Source: Rhodoferax sp.
Lineage (GTDB): Bacteria > Pseudomonadota > Gammaproteobacteria > Burkholderiales > Burkholderiaceae_C
DNA: 34,263 bases
Assembly: GCA_020048795.1 (NCBI GenBank)
Contig: JAIFMA010000155.1
Coordinates: 1-34,263, forward strand
Reading direction: 5' to 3'
Numbering within the stretch: the stretch's first letter is position 1; each line of letters begins with the position of its first letter. The notes under the pieces were generated by a model. The model saw only the letters and a program-made list of their open reading frames with translations. It ran no database searches and was not told where the DNA came from. Positions 8,837-15,651 of the stretch are shown one piece after another. The translations under genes were made by a program, and so were the position numbers.

Positions 8837-10134
8837 TGCAGCACACGCAACAGTCAACCCGTCATTTCACCACCGAGCTCGCCGTGATTGGCTCTGGCAT
8901 CGCCGGTTTTGCCGCTTCCATCTTTGCGTTGAACCGTGGCATCAGCACGGCACAGGTAGGCAACACCGGTGCAGTGGCCTATACCACTGGTTATCTGGAC
9001 CTGCTGGGCCAACCCGATGGGGTTCCCCACACAATGACCGATCCCTGGCAAGCCCTGCAGACGCTACGCACAAGCTCACCTCAGCATCCGTTAAGCCGGA
9101 TAGCAGCCACTGACATTCAGCAGGCATTTGCCGAATTTACTGCGTTCCTGACGGAATTTGGCCTGACCTACACATCGCCGGGCAAGCAAAATATCATGGC
9201 GTTAAGCCCCATCGGCACACTCAAGCCCACGTTATGCGTGCCGCTCACCATGGCGGCCGGGCCCCAGGCACTGGCCGACAAAGCCGCTTGTGTGATCGTG
9301 GATATCCACGGACTCAAGGGATTCAGTGGTACCGAGATGGTGGCCAATTTACGCACTCAGTGGCCAGCGCTGAGCACCCGTCGGATCAGCTTTCCTGACA
9401 TGGAACGCGGTGAGGTTTACCCGGAAGTGATGGCACGCGCTCTGCAAGTGCCCGCCACCCGGGCCAGGCTGGCCGAGTTGCTCAAGGGCGTGGCTGGCCA
9501 TGCCACCGTGATGGGTCTGCCAGCCATTCTGGGCATGCATGACCCGGACCAGGTTCACGCTGAATTGGAGCGACTCACCGGTCTGACCATTTTCGAGATT
9601 CCCACCATGCCGCCGGCAGTCGCGGGCCTGCGGCTGCGCGAGCTATTCGAGCAGGCTCTGCCGCAACGAGGTGCCACGCTGATTCCACAGCAAAAAGTCA
9701 CAGCATTGACATTGGCCGCCGATGCTGCCACCCTGGAACTGAGCGACAGCTATGGTGCCATTCGCATCCACGCGCAAGCCGTGATACTGGCCACCGGACG
9801 GTTTTTGAGCGGCGGCCTTGACGCCCACCCTGACGGGATCACCGAGCACCTGCTGAACTTGCCGGTAACCCAACCCAGCAGCCGCGCCGAGTGGTACCGG
9901 GAACGTTATACCGATCCGCGTGGCCACCCCATTCATCGCGCCGGCATTGAAGTGGATCACCGTTTTAGGCCGCTGCGCAAAGACACCAGCATCTTTCACG
10001 AGAGGCTGTTCGCTGTCGGCTCCATTTTGGCCCACCATGACTGGATTCGCTCACGCAGCGGAGCGGGCATTGCCATTGCCACGGCTTACCAGGCCGTGGT
10101 AGGGGCACAACGGTTTATTAAGAAGCCTGAGTAG
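8836..10134 (+). CDS. glpB: Anaerobic glycerol-3-phosphate dehydrogenase subunit B
   Basis: A 432-residue flavoprotein partner of GlpA. The N-terminal FAD/NAD fold is LAVIGSGIAGFAASIFALNRG. The C-terminal dinucleotide segment is VGSILAHHDWIRSRSGAGIAIATAY. GGAGG lies seven bases before the ATG, which overlaps the glpA stop as TGATG. A longer frame extends 28 codons into glpA, but it lacks a better start signal. The stop codon itself belongs to the TAGCTAT arm of an intergenic repeat. With GlpA and the iron-sulfur protein it should form a peripheral membrane complex feeding the quinone pool under low oxygen. Confidence 0.9.
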   Translation: MQHTQQSTRHFTTELAVIGSGIAGFAASIFALNRGISTAQVGNTGAVAYTTGYLDLLGQPDGVPHTMTDPWQALQTLRTSSPQHPLSRIAATDIQQAFAEFTAFLTEFGLTYTSPGKQNIMALSPIGTLKPTLCVPLTMAAGPQALADKAACVIVDIHGLKGFSGTEMVANLRTQWPALSTRRISFPDMERGEVYPEVMARALQVPATRARLAELLKGVAGHATVMGLPAILGMHDPDQVHAELERLTGLTIFEIPTMPPAVAGLRLRELFEQALPQRGATLIPQQKVTALTLAADAATLELSDSYGAIRIHAQAVILATGRFLSGGLDAHPDGITEHLLNLPVTQPSSRAEWYRERYTDPRGHPIHRAGIEVDHRFRPLRKDTSIFHERLFAVGSILAHHDWIRSRSGAGIAIATAYQAVVGAQRFIKKPE

Positions 10135-10152
10135 CTATATTTTTAATAGCTA
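10132..10152. repeat. Interspersed repeat, short copy (hairpin)
   Basis: TAGCTAT and ATAGCTA are inverted around a 7-base loop, matching the end module of the repeat family. The left arm supplies the glpB stop codon. Confidence 0.55.
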
Positions 10153-10173
10153 AATGTGATCTGGCGAGCGTCT

Positions 10174-10791
10174 TTATTTTGGTTTGTAAGTGGCACTTTG
10201 AACCACCAGATAGGTGACTGCGTTACGCAGGTCGGTATCACTCAGGTTGGCCATGCCAGCGCGTGATGGCATGGCTTTATGGCCGGTGATGGCTGACTGA
10301 ACCAATCCATCAACGCCTTTTTGCAAACGGGGTTTCCAGGCATTGAAGTCATCTATTCTTGGCGCACCCTCTTTACCTTCTTCGTGACAAGCCACGCAGC
10401 GCTCTTGAACGAGTTTTTCACCCGTGATGGATGTGGGTGAGGCGTAAGGCTTCTTGGGGTCAGCGGCGTTGCCAAAACTCACCATGAACGCTACCGCTCG
10501 ACTGATTTCCAGATCACTGAGGTTGGATTGCCCCCCGTGGGCTGGCATTTTTCCAATGCCGGCAATCGCGTTTTCAGTGAGTTTGATGAGTCCGTTTTTG
10601 GAATGCTGGGTCCAGGCCGTTACGTCACCAATCTTTGGAGCTCCATCTTTGCCGGTGGCATGACAATTGGCGCAGACTTCCTGAACCACCGCCTGACCCG
10701 TTTTGTCAGCCGCCTGTGCAGCACTGAAGAATAGGGAAGTCACGCCCATAAAAATCAGGCTCAGCGTGTTGATACCTTGATGCTTGCTCAT
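10174..10791 (-). CDS. Periplasmic dihaem cytochrome c (c5-like, tandem domains)
   Basis: A 205-residue exported cytochrome. The signal peptide is about residues 1-27 with an AQA cleavage site. Two CxxCH haem sites (Cys 40/43-His 44 and Cys 132/135-His 136) start two homologous domains of about 90 residues. Each domain carries a GAPxIxD loop and a candidate axial methionine (KMPAHGG near 82, AMPSRAG near 174). The pattern is that of cytochrome c5/CycB-type electron carriers. Its maturation would use the ccm system encoded 3-10 kb away. It is downstream of minE on the same strand across a 73-base gap. Confidence 0.88.
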   Translation of the reverse strand: MSKHQGINTLSLIFMGVTSLFFSAAQAADKTGQAVVQEVCANCHATGKDGAPKIGDVTAWTQHSKNGLIKLTENAIAGIGKMPAHGGQSNLSDLEISRAVAFMVSFGNAADPKKPYASPTSITGEKLVQERCVACHEEGKEGAPRIDDFNAWKPRLQKGVDGLVQSAITGHKAMPSRAGMANLSDTDLRNAVTYLVVQSATYKPK

Positions 10792-10864
10792 GATGGCTCC
10801 GTTTTAAACAGACTCAAATGCCTGTCTTTAGACGATGGATTTTAGGCCTCGCTTAACGTCAATG

Positions 10865-11125
10865 TTATCGTTTGTCAGGCAATTCAATCTTCACTTCCAG
10901 AACTTCCAGATTATCCTGACGCTCCAGGTTGACCCTGATGTCATCAGGATTGATTTTGACGTATTTACTGATGACGGCAATCAACTCACGCTGCAAATCA
11001 GGCAGATAGTCTGGCGTCGAGGGGTTGCGGCCACTGCGCTCATGCGCCAGGATAATCTGTAGCCGTTCTTTGGCAACACTAGCAGTTTTCTTTTTTTCGC
11101 CCAGGAAAAATGAAAAAAAGGACAT
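10865..11125 (-). CDS. minE: Cell division topological specificity factor MinE
   Basis: An 86-residue MinE. The N-terminus (MSFFSFFLGEKKKTASVAKERLQIILAHER) has the amphipathic membrane helix followed by the MinD-contact helix with the conserved ERLQIILAHER. The C-terminal half is the beta-rich dimerisation domain. MinE stimulates MinD ATPase activity and drives pole-to-pole oscillation, keeping the division site at mid-cell. It is the last gene of minCDE, 3 bases after minD. Confidence 0.95.
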   Translation of the reverse strand: MSFFSFFLGEKKKTASVAKERLQIILAHERSGRNPSTPDYLPDLQRELIAVISKYVKINPDDIRVNLERQDNLEVLEVKIELPDKR

Positions 11126-11128
11126 GAC

Positions 11129-11944
11129 TTACTTTCCCCCGAAGAGTCGCTTGAGCAAACCCTGCTTGGGTGGTTCGGTGAAACGCAGGGGTTTATCTTC
11201 GCCCAAAAAACGGTCAATCACGTCCTTGTAGGCTTCCGAGACATCACTACCTGCCATATGAACGGCTGGCACCCCTTGATTGGAGGCTTGCAGCACAGCT
11301 TCGCTTTCGGGTATCACACCAATGAGCTTGATGCGCAAAATGTCCTGAATATCCTGCAAGGACAGCATCTGTCCCTGATTAACCCGTGCCGGGTTGTAGC
11401 GGGTGATCAGCAAATGCTCCTTGATCGGCTCTGAACCCTGCATGGCGCGTTTGGTTTTACTCGACAACATGCCCAAAATTCGGTCTGAGTCACGCACCGA
11501 AGACACCTCGGGATTGGTGACCACCAAGGCTTCATCGGCAAAATGCATGGCCATCATGGCACCGGTTTCAATTCCGGCAGGTGAATCACAAATAATGTAT
11601 TCAAAGTCCATCGCAGCCAGGTCATTGAGAACCTTTTCAACGCCGTCCTGGGTCAGGGCATCTTTGTCTCGCGTTTGCGAGGCAGCCAATACGTACAGGT
11701 TTTCACATTGTTTGTCCTTGATCAGTGCCTGATTCAAATTAGCCTCACCATGAATGACGTTGATCAGGTCGTACACCACACGACGCTCACATCCCATGAT
11801 CAGGTCCAGATTACGCAGACCGACATCAAAATCAATGACGGCTGTTTTATGGCCCCGCAAGGCCAGTCCGGTTGAAAAGCTGGCGCTGGTGGTGGTCTTG
11901 CCCACACCGCCCTTGCCAGAGGTCACCACAATGATTTTTGCCAT
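11129..11944 (-). CDS. minD: Septum site-determining ATPase MinD
   Basis: A 271-residue ParA/MinD ATPase. The deviant Walker A is GKGGVGKTT at residues 10-18, and the switch region DFDVGLRNLDL follows. The C-terminal amphipathic membrane-targeting helix (LLKRLFGGK) is intact. MinD recruits MinC to the membrane and is displaced by MinE. It sits between minC (24-base gap) and minE (3-base gap) on the minus strand. It is distinct from ParA at 27319, which has no C-terminal amphipathic helix. Confidence 0.96.
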   Translation of the reverse strand: MAKIIVVTSGKGGVGKTTTSASFSTGLALRGHKTAVIDFDVGLRNLDLIMGCERRVVYDLINVIHGEANLNQALIKDKQCENLYVLAASQTRDKDALTQDGVEKVLNDLAAMDFEYIICDSPAGIETGAMMAMHFADEALVVTNPEVSSVRDSDRILGMLSSKTKRAMQGSEPIKEHLLITRYNPARVNQGQMLSLQDIQDILRIKLIGVIPESEAVLQASNQGVPAVHMAGSDVSEAYKDVIDRFLGEDKPLRFTEPPKQGLLKRLFGGK

Positions 11945-11968
11945 GTCTACAAATTCTTTCAGTAAATA

Positions 11969-12724
11969 TCAGGAGTTCAAGGCTTCGAAAAGCAGCTTTT
12001 CCTGGCCGTCATTGCTTAAACGCACTTGTGCGGGCTTGCCTTGAATGTTGGTTGGCAACGGATTTTCGCTGGTTCGGTAAACGCCAGCTATCGAGATCAG
12101 TTCAGGTTCAAGACAAAGGGAAAAAATACGTGCCTGAGTGTTCCCATTGGCACCCGCCATGGCTTTGCCACGCAATGGCGCGTAGACGTGGATGTTGCCA
12201 TCTGCCACCACTTCAGCCCCCTGGTTGACCATGGCCAGAACCACCAGATCGGCCGAACGGGCATAAACTTTTTGTCCTGAACGAACCGGTTTGTCAATCA
12301 CCAAAGTAGCAGGTCCGGGCACTTCAACCCGTACTTCCTTGATGACTTCAGGGAGAGGTTCGTGGGCGACTGTGGCGACCGGTTTGGCCGCAGCCTTGCC
12401 ACGTGGCAAGTCCAGCGGTGCTTCCACCAGACCAAAAGTTCTCAACACCTGAATTTCGTCGCCCTTGCCACCCCGAAATGCCAGTGGTTTCAGGTGACAC
12501 ACTGACAGCTGATCGAGCAGGTTTTTTATATCTTCCGGGGCAACCTGGTCGTTTAGTCTGGAAAAATCAAGCACCAAAGCATCATCTTCAAAAAAACCAG
12601 CATTTTCGCTTGTCGGTCCGTATTGTCCCAGCAGATCAGCACCAAGCTGTTGCAAGTCGGCTGTTTTGAGTAAAAGCGACACCAAGGGTAACTGAGTGCT
12701 TTTGATTTCGAATGTATTTACCAC
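11969..12724 (-). CDS. minC: Septum site-determining protein MinC
   Basis: FtsZ-polymerisation inhibitor with the usual two domains: an N-terminal domain opening with TFEIKSTQLPLVSLLLKTADL and a C-terminal beta-helix ending with the MinD-interaction repeats (VYARSADLVVLAMVNQGAEVVADGNIHVY and RGKAMAGANG, quoted as key segments). The start is uncertain. GTG at 12724 is preferred because family similarity begins there and AGG lies just upstream. An in-frame ATG at 12787 would add 21 residues with no visible ribosome-binding site. It is the first gene of minCDE and transcribes away from the AT-rich region at 12.9-13.2 kb. Confidence 0.9.
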   Translation of the reverse strand: MVNTFEIKSTQLPLVSLLLKTADLQQLGADLLGQYGPTSENAGFFEDDALVLDFSRLNDQVAPEDIKNLLDQLSVCHLKPLAFRGGKGDEIQVLRTFGLVEAPLDLPRGKAAAKPVATVAHEPLPEVIKEVRVEVPGPATLVIDKPVRSGQKVYARSADLVVLAMVNQGAEVVADGNIHVYAPLRGKAMAGANGNTQARIFSLCLEPELISIAGVYRTSENPLPTNIQGKPAQVRLSNDGQEKLLFEALNS

Positions 12725-12772
12725 GGACCTGTTCTGCAACGAGTGAAAGAAGTTTGAGTCTAGGTGCTTGTG

Positions 12773-12839
12773 GGACTTATGGAACATCGGCTGCGAATCG
12801 ACCGCTGGGGCCGATTTTCGCTATCGATGGCATAAGTCC
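12773..12839. repeat. Imperfect inverted repeat upstream of minC
   Basis: GGACTTATG at 12773-12781 is inverted as CATAAGTCC at 12831-12839. The match extends imperfectly outward (CTTGTGGGACTTATG against CCTGTCGGACTTATG). The arms are 49 bases apart and lie in the minC leader, so the repeat may be an operator or simply chance. Confidence 0.35.
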
Positions 12840-12924
12840 GACAGGCTCCTAGTGTGCTTGTTGGACCCCCAAATCTTACTTGATCAGGCCGGCTCAGCCA
12901 CGCGCAAGAACACCTCAATCCAAT

Positions 12925-12933
12925 TTATACACA
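12925..12933 (+). promoter_or_regulatory. DnaA box (TTATACACA)
   Basis: A perfect match to the TTATNCACA consensus at the left edge of the AT-rich region. Confidence 0.55.
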
Positions 12934-13043
12934 GATGAAAACAAAAAATCTCTTTTGGAACTTTTCAGGGGCTGATGGACTTCGTTGTATTATTTTCTTT
13001 TCTGATTTTTAAGACAGTAGTAGTAATTAAGCTTTCAAAAAAT

Positions 13044-13052
13044 TGTGGAAAA
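13044..13052 (-). promoter_or_regulatory. DnaA-box variant (TTTTCCACA)
   Basis: One mismatch from the DnaA box consensus, read on the minus strand, in the middle of the AT-rich stretch. Confidence 0.4.
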
Positions 13053-13070
13053 GTTATTTTTATTTTTTAA

Positions 13071-13083
13071 AATCAACATGTTA
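13071..13083 (+). promoter_or_regulatory. IHF-type binding site
   Basis: AATCAACATGTTA fits WATCAANNNNTTR at every position and sits in A/T-rich flanks, between the DnaA boxes, as in the E. coli origin. Confidence 0.5.
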
Positions 13084-13155
13084 TGAAATTTTTTTAACTG
13101 TTGATCAGTGTGCTTTCAAGAAGCCAACAAAAATGAACAAGTTGAAGATTTTTTA

Positions 13156-13202
13156 AAAACTGTGGATAACTGTCAGATTCAGGATAATTTATCCACAGTT
13201 TT
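13156..13202. promoter_or_regulatory. Inverted pair of perfect DnaA boxes
   Basis: AAAACTGTGGATAA (13156-13169) and TTATCCACAGTTTT (13189-13202) form a perfect 14-bp inverted repeat with a 19-base spacer. Each arm contains a consensus TTATCCACA box. A further near match follows at 13201-13209. The arrangement suits cooperative DnaA binding. A transcription terminator is less likely because no T-run follows. Confidence 0.6.
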
Positions 13203-13246
13203 ATCCAGCTCTATTTGATTCATCTTTTAGCGAGGTTGTGGGTCAA

Positions 13247-13264
13247 AAGGCAAAAAAAAGCCTT
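13247..13264 (-). terminator. Weak possible terminator after ccmI
   Basis: On the minus strand AAGGC and GCCTT enclose an 8-T loop and are followed by TT. The 5-bp stem is short, so this is only a tentative end for the ccm operon. Confidence 0.3.
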
Positions 13265-13274
13265 AATGAATTCG

Positions 13275-14666
13275 CTATTTTTTACCCAGGCTTGCTTTGG
13301 CTTTCATGATCTCAGCCTTGACCTCTTCGAAATCAGGTGAACCTGGTGGTAACACGGTTAACACAGTTTCCCAGTGGTTGATCGCTTTGGCGTAATCGGC
13401 TGCTTTGTAAGCGGCTTGGCCTGCCATCATGAGCGCCATGGGATGCTTTGGATTGATGGTCAGTGCCTTGTTGATGAGCTGTTGTGGTTGGCCCTTGAAA
13501 TTACCGTTGGCACGGGTTGCCAGCAAGTCAGCGTATTGCGTCATCAGGTCGGCATCGCTGTCGAGCAACTGGCCGGTTTTGGCGTAGGCTACCACTGCAT
13601 CATCAAGCCGTCCCTGCACTTTGTAGGCCCGGGCCAGTCGTGCCCAACCAAGGACATCGCCAGGGTTTTGTTTCAGGCGTGCTGCCAGGCGGTCCACCAT
13701 CTGGTTGATCATTTCAGGGGTCATGCTGCCTGCTGCGCCCTGCGGCACTGGGGCTAACTTGCCGGTCTCGTTGGCTGCCTCAATGCGTTGCGCCGGGGCC
13801 GGGAGCAAGGCTTTAGGCGTTGGTGGCGCGATACCAGCCTTGACGCGTGCGTCAGCAATATCTGCCTCAATCTGCTGTGCATCCGGTGAACCCGGTGGTA
13901 GAACAGTCAACAACTTCTCCCATTGATTGATGGCCAGCTTGAAGTCAGAACGTCGATAAGCTGCAACGCCTGACATCATCAAGCCCATGGGATGCTGTGC
14001 ACTGATGCTTAAGGCCTGGTTGACCAACTCCAGTGGTTTGCCTTCCAGATTGCCTTGGGCCTGGACGGCGATGACATCGGCATAGTCCACCAGTAAATCA
14101 GGTTCGGTGTTTACCAGGGCTCCCGCTTTCTCGAAGGCGTGAATGGCTTCGTCAAATCGTCCCATCACCTTGTAGGAGCGAGCCAACATGACCCAGGCTT
14201 TAGGGTTGTCGGGATTGGCTTTGAGCCGTTCAGCCAGGGTGTCGATCATCTGTCTGATTTGCTGATCTTTGACATTGGCGGTTGTGACCGGGTCGATGGA
14301 GGCTGGTGTTCCCAACTGCATATACATACCAGCAGTCAGCATCGGCACACTCAAGCCAATGGCGGTGGCCGTGCGTCGTGCCGACCAAAAACCACGATTG
14401 ACCTGTTGAGTGGTGGGTGTCTCGAAGCTCTGGGTGTCATCAAGCAGGCGCAATTGCAGTTCATCGCGGGTGGTTTCAAAGTCCTGCTGGCTGATGACAC
14501 CTCGTGCCAGGTCGGTCTCCAAAGTCAGCAGTTGATCACGATGAATGGCAGCATTGAGGCGATTGCTGGAGACACCATGTCCTGTTTTGGAGCGTAGCAA
14601 GGGCCAAATCAGCCAAACCACCACCAACAGCGTCAACAGCACTGCAATACCAATAAAGAGCTTCAT
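13275..14666 (-). CDS. ccmI: Cytochrome c maturation protein CcmI, with duplicated TPR module
   Basis: A 463-residue membrane protein thought to hold apocytochrome c for the CcmFH haem lyase. Residues 1-22 form a membrane helix, and a cytoplasmic loop follows (the family segment NAAIHRDQLLTLETDLARG). A second hydrophobic segment lies around 101-118. The periplasmic part contains two homologous TPR modules, about residues 140-275 and 323-463. Each starts with a M(I/V)D-LA-RLK motif and ends near TVLPPGSPD. By eye about half the residues are identical between modules. The Ala/Pro-rich linker lies between them. It is the last gene of the operon and overlaps ccmH by 4 bases (ATGA). Confidence 0.9.
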   Translation of the reverse strand: MKLFIGIAVLLTLLVVVWLIWPLLRSKTGHGVSSNRLNAAIHRDQLLTLETDLARGVISQQDFETTRDELQLRLLDDTQSFETPTTQQVNRGFWSARRTATAIGLSVPMLTAGMYMQLGTPASIDPVTTANVKDQQIRQMIDTLAERLKANPDNPKAWVMLARSYKVMGRFDEAIHAFEKAGALVNTEPDLLVDYADVIAVQAQGNLEGKPLELVNQALSISAQHPMGLMMSGVAAYRRSDFKLAINQWEKLLTVLPPGSPDAQQIEADIADARVKAGIAPPTPKALLPAPAQRIEAANETGKLAPVPQGAAGSMTPEMINQMVDRLAARLKQNPGDVLGWARLARAYKVQGRLDDAVVAYAKTGQLLDSDADLMTQYADLLATRANGNFKGQPQQLINKALTINPKHPMALMMAGQAAYKAADYAKAINHWETVLTVLPPGSPDFEEVKAEIMKAKASLGKK

Positions 14667-15130
14667 TTTTGGGAGTCAATGTCTTGAAGAAGGGTTTGGG
14701 CTTTGGCGCGCTGCTGGTCGTCGAGTGGCGGTAGGTCTGGTTCAAGCTGGTTGCGCCGTACCATGCTGATCAGTATCCACAGAGCACCCAGCAGCAATAT
14801 CAAGGGCCCGAACCATAACAGCCAGGTGGAAGGTTTGACGGGTGGGCGATACAGCACAAAGTCACCGTACCGACTAACCAGGAATTCCTTGATTTCTGCA
14901 TCAGTCTTGCCCGACTTGATCAAGGTGCGAACCTCACGCCGCAGATCCATGGCCAGGTCGGCACGTGAGCCTGCCAATGATTCGTTTTGGCAAACCAGGC
15001 AACGCAACTCTTCGGCAATGACGATCAGGCGTTGTTCAACCACTGGATCATCAGCCAGGGGTGTGGCTTCACTGGCATGCGCACCCATCGCGCATTGAAA
15101 TGCCAGAAACAGGGCTAGCCAATTTTTCAT
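14663..15130 (-). CDS. ccmH: Cytochrome c maturation protein CcmH
   Basis: A 155-residue thiol oxidoreductase that works on the CxxCH of apocytochrome c with CcmG and CcmF. It has a signal peptide (about residues 1-19, ending AHA) and the conserved LRCLVCQN redox motif (Cys 44 and 47). The helix with RYGDFVLYRPP follows, then one membrane helix (about 105-123) and a short charged tail. Its length is that of the short CcmH; the TPR part is separate as CcmI. ATGA overlaps join it to ccmG and ccmI. Confidence 0.95.
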   Translation of the reverse strand: MKNWLALFLAFQCAMGAHASEATPLADDPVVEQRLIVIAEELRCLVCQNESLAGSRADLAMDLRREVRTLIKSGKTDAEIKEFLVSRYGDFVLYRPPVKPSTWLLWFGPLILLLGALWILISMVRRNQLEPDLPPLDDQQRAKAQTLLQDIDSQK

Positions 15131-15651
15131 TTTTGGAGCTCCCGTACCAAGGGCAGCAATTTGTCACGGATGGATTCTTCTGTAAAAGGACCAATTTGTT
15201 TGTAGCGGATGATCCCCATCTTGTCGATCAAGAAGCTCTCGGGCACCTTATAGACACCAAAATCAATGCCGATGCGGCCATCCCGGTCAGCAATGGACAC
15301 GTCATAGGGGTTGCCATAGCGGCTGAGCCATTTGAGACCATCAGCGTCTTTGTCCTTGTAATCGAGTCCGACGATGGGCAGCAGCTTGTTTTTAGACAAC
15401 TCAACCAGCAGGGGGTGTTCCTGGCGACAGGCGACACACCAGGAGGCCCAGGTGTTGAGCAACCAGACCTTGCCTAACATGTCATTGTTGGAAAATTGCA
15501 GGCCGGTGCCATCAAGCACCGGTGCGGTAAAGCTTGGTGCTGGTTTGCCGATCAGCGGAGAGGGAATTTCACTGGGGTCACGGGTCAACCCGATGGCCAG
15601 AAAAATGACCAGAATGATAAAAAGCAGCAGTGGAATCAGGGTTTTTTTCAT
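15127..15651 (-). CDS. ccmG: Thiol:disulfide interchange protein CcmG (DsbE)
   Basis: A 174-residue membrane-anchored thioredoxin-like protein that reduces apocytochrome c cysteines in the periplasm. There is an N-terminal anchor at residues 5-22 and a thioredoxin fold with active site ASWCVACRQEHP (Cys 72 and 75). The cis-proline segment is YKVPESFLID. The acidic loop GLDYKDKDADGLKWL is typical of the family. It overlaps ccmF and ccmH by 4 bases each. Confidence 0.95.
   Translation of the reverse strand: MKKTLIPLLLFIILVIFLAIGLTRDPSEIPSPLIGKPAPSFTAPVLDGTGLQFSNNDMLGKVWLLNTWASWCVACRQEHPLLVELSKNKLLPIVGLDYKDKDADGLKWLSRYGNPYDVSIADRDGRIGIDFGVYKVPESFLIDKMGIIRYKQIGPFTEESIRDKLLPLVRELQK

Larger units (their letters stand above)
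12901..13215. other. Candidate chromosomal origin of replication (oriC-like region)
   Basis: This gene-free stretch between minC and ccmI is far more AT-rich than its surroundings, with long A and T runs from about 12935 to 13160. It holds a perfect TTATNCACA box at 12925-12933, a TTTTCCACA variant (minus strand) at 13044-13052, an inverted pair of perfect TTATCCACA boxes at 13161-13169 and 13189-13197, and a near match (TTATCCAGC) at 13201-13209. A perfect IHF consensus is at 13071-13083. DnaA boxes, an IHF site and an AT-rich unwinding stretch together define bacterial origins. dnaA itself is not in the window. The nearby parS cluster, mnmG-rsmG and parAB fit an origin-proximal position. 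The assignment is an inference. Confidence 0.6.

Noticed and set aside
13156..13202. The 14-bp inverted repeat as a transcription terminator
   Set aside because: The 19-base spacer is long, no T-run follows, and both arms are exact DnaA boxes, so origin-type binding sites explain it better.
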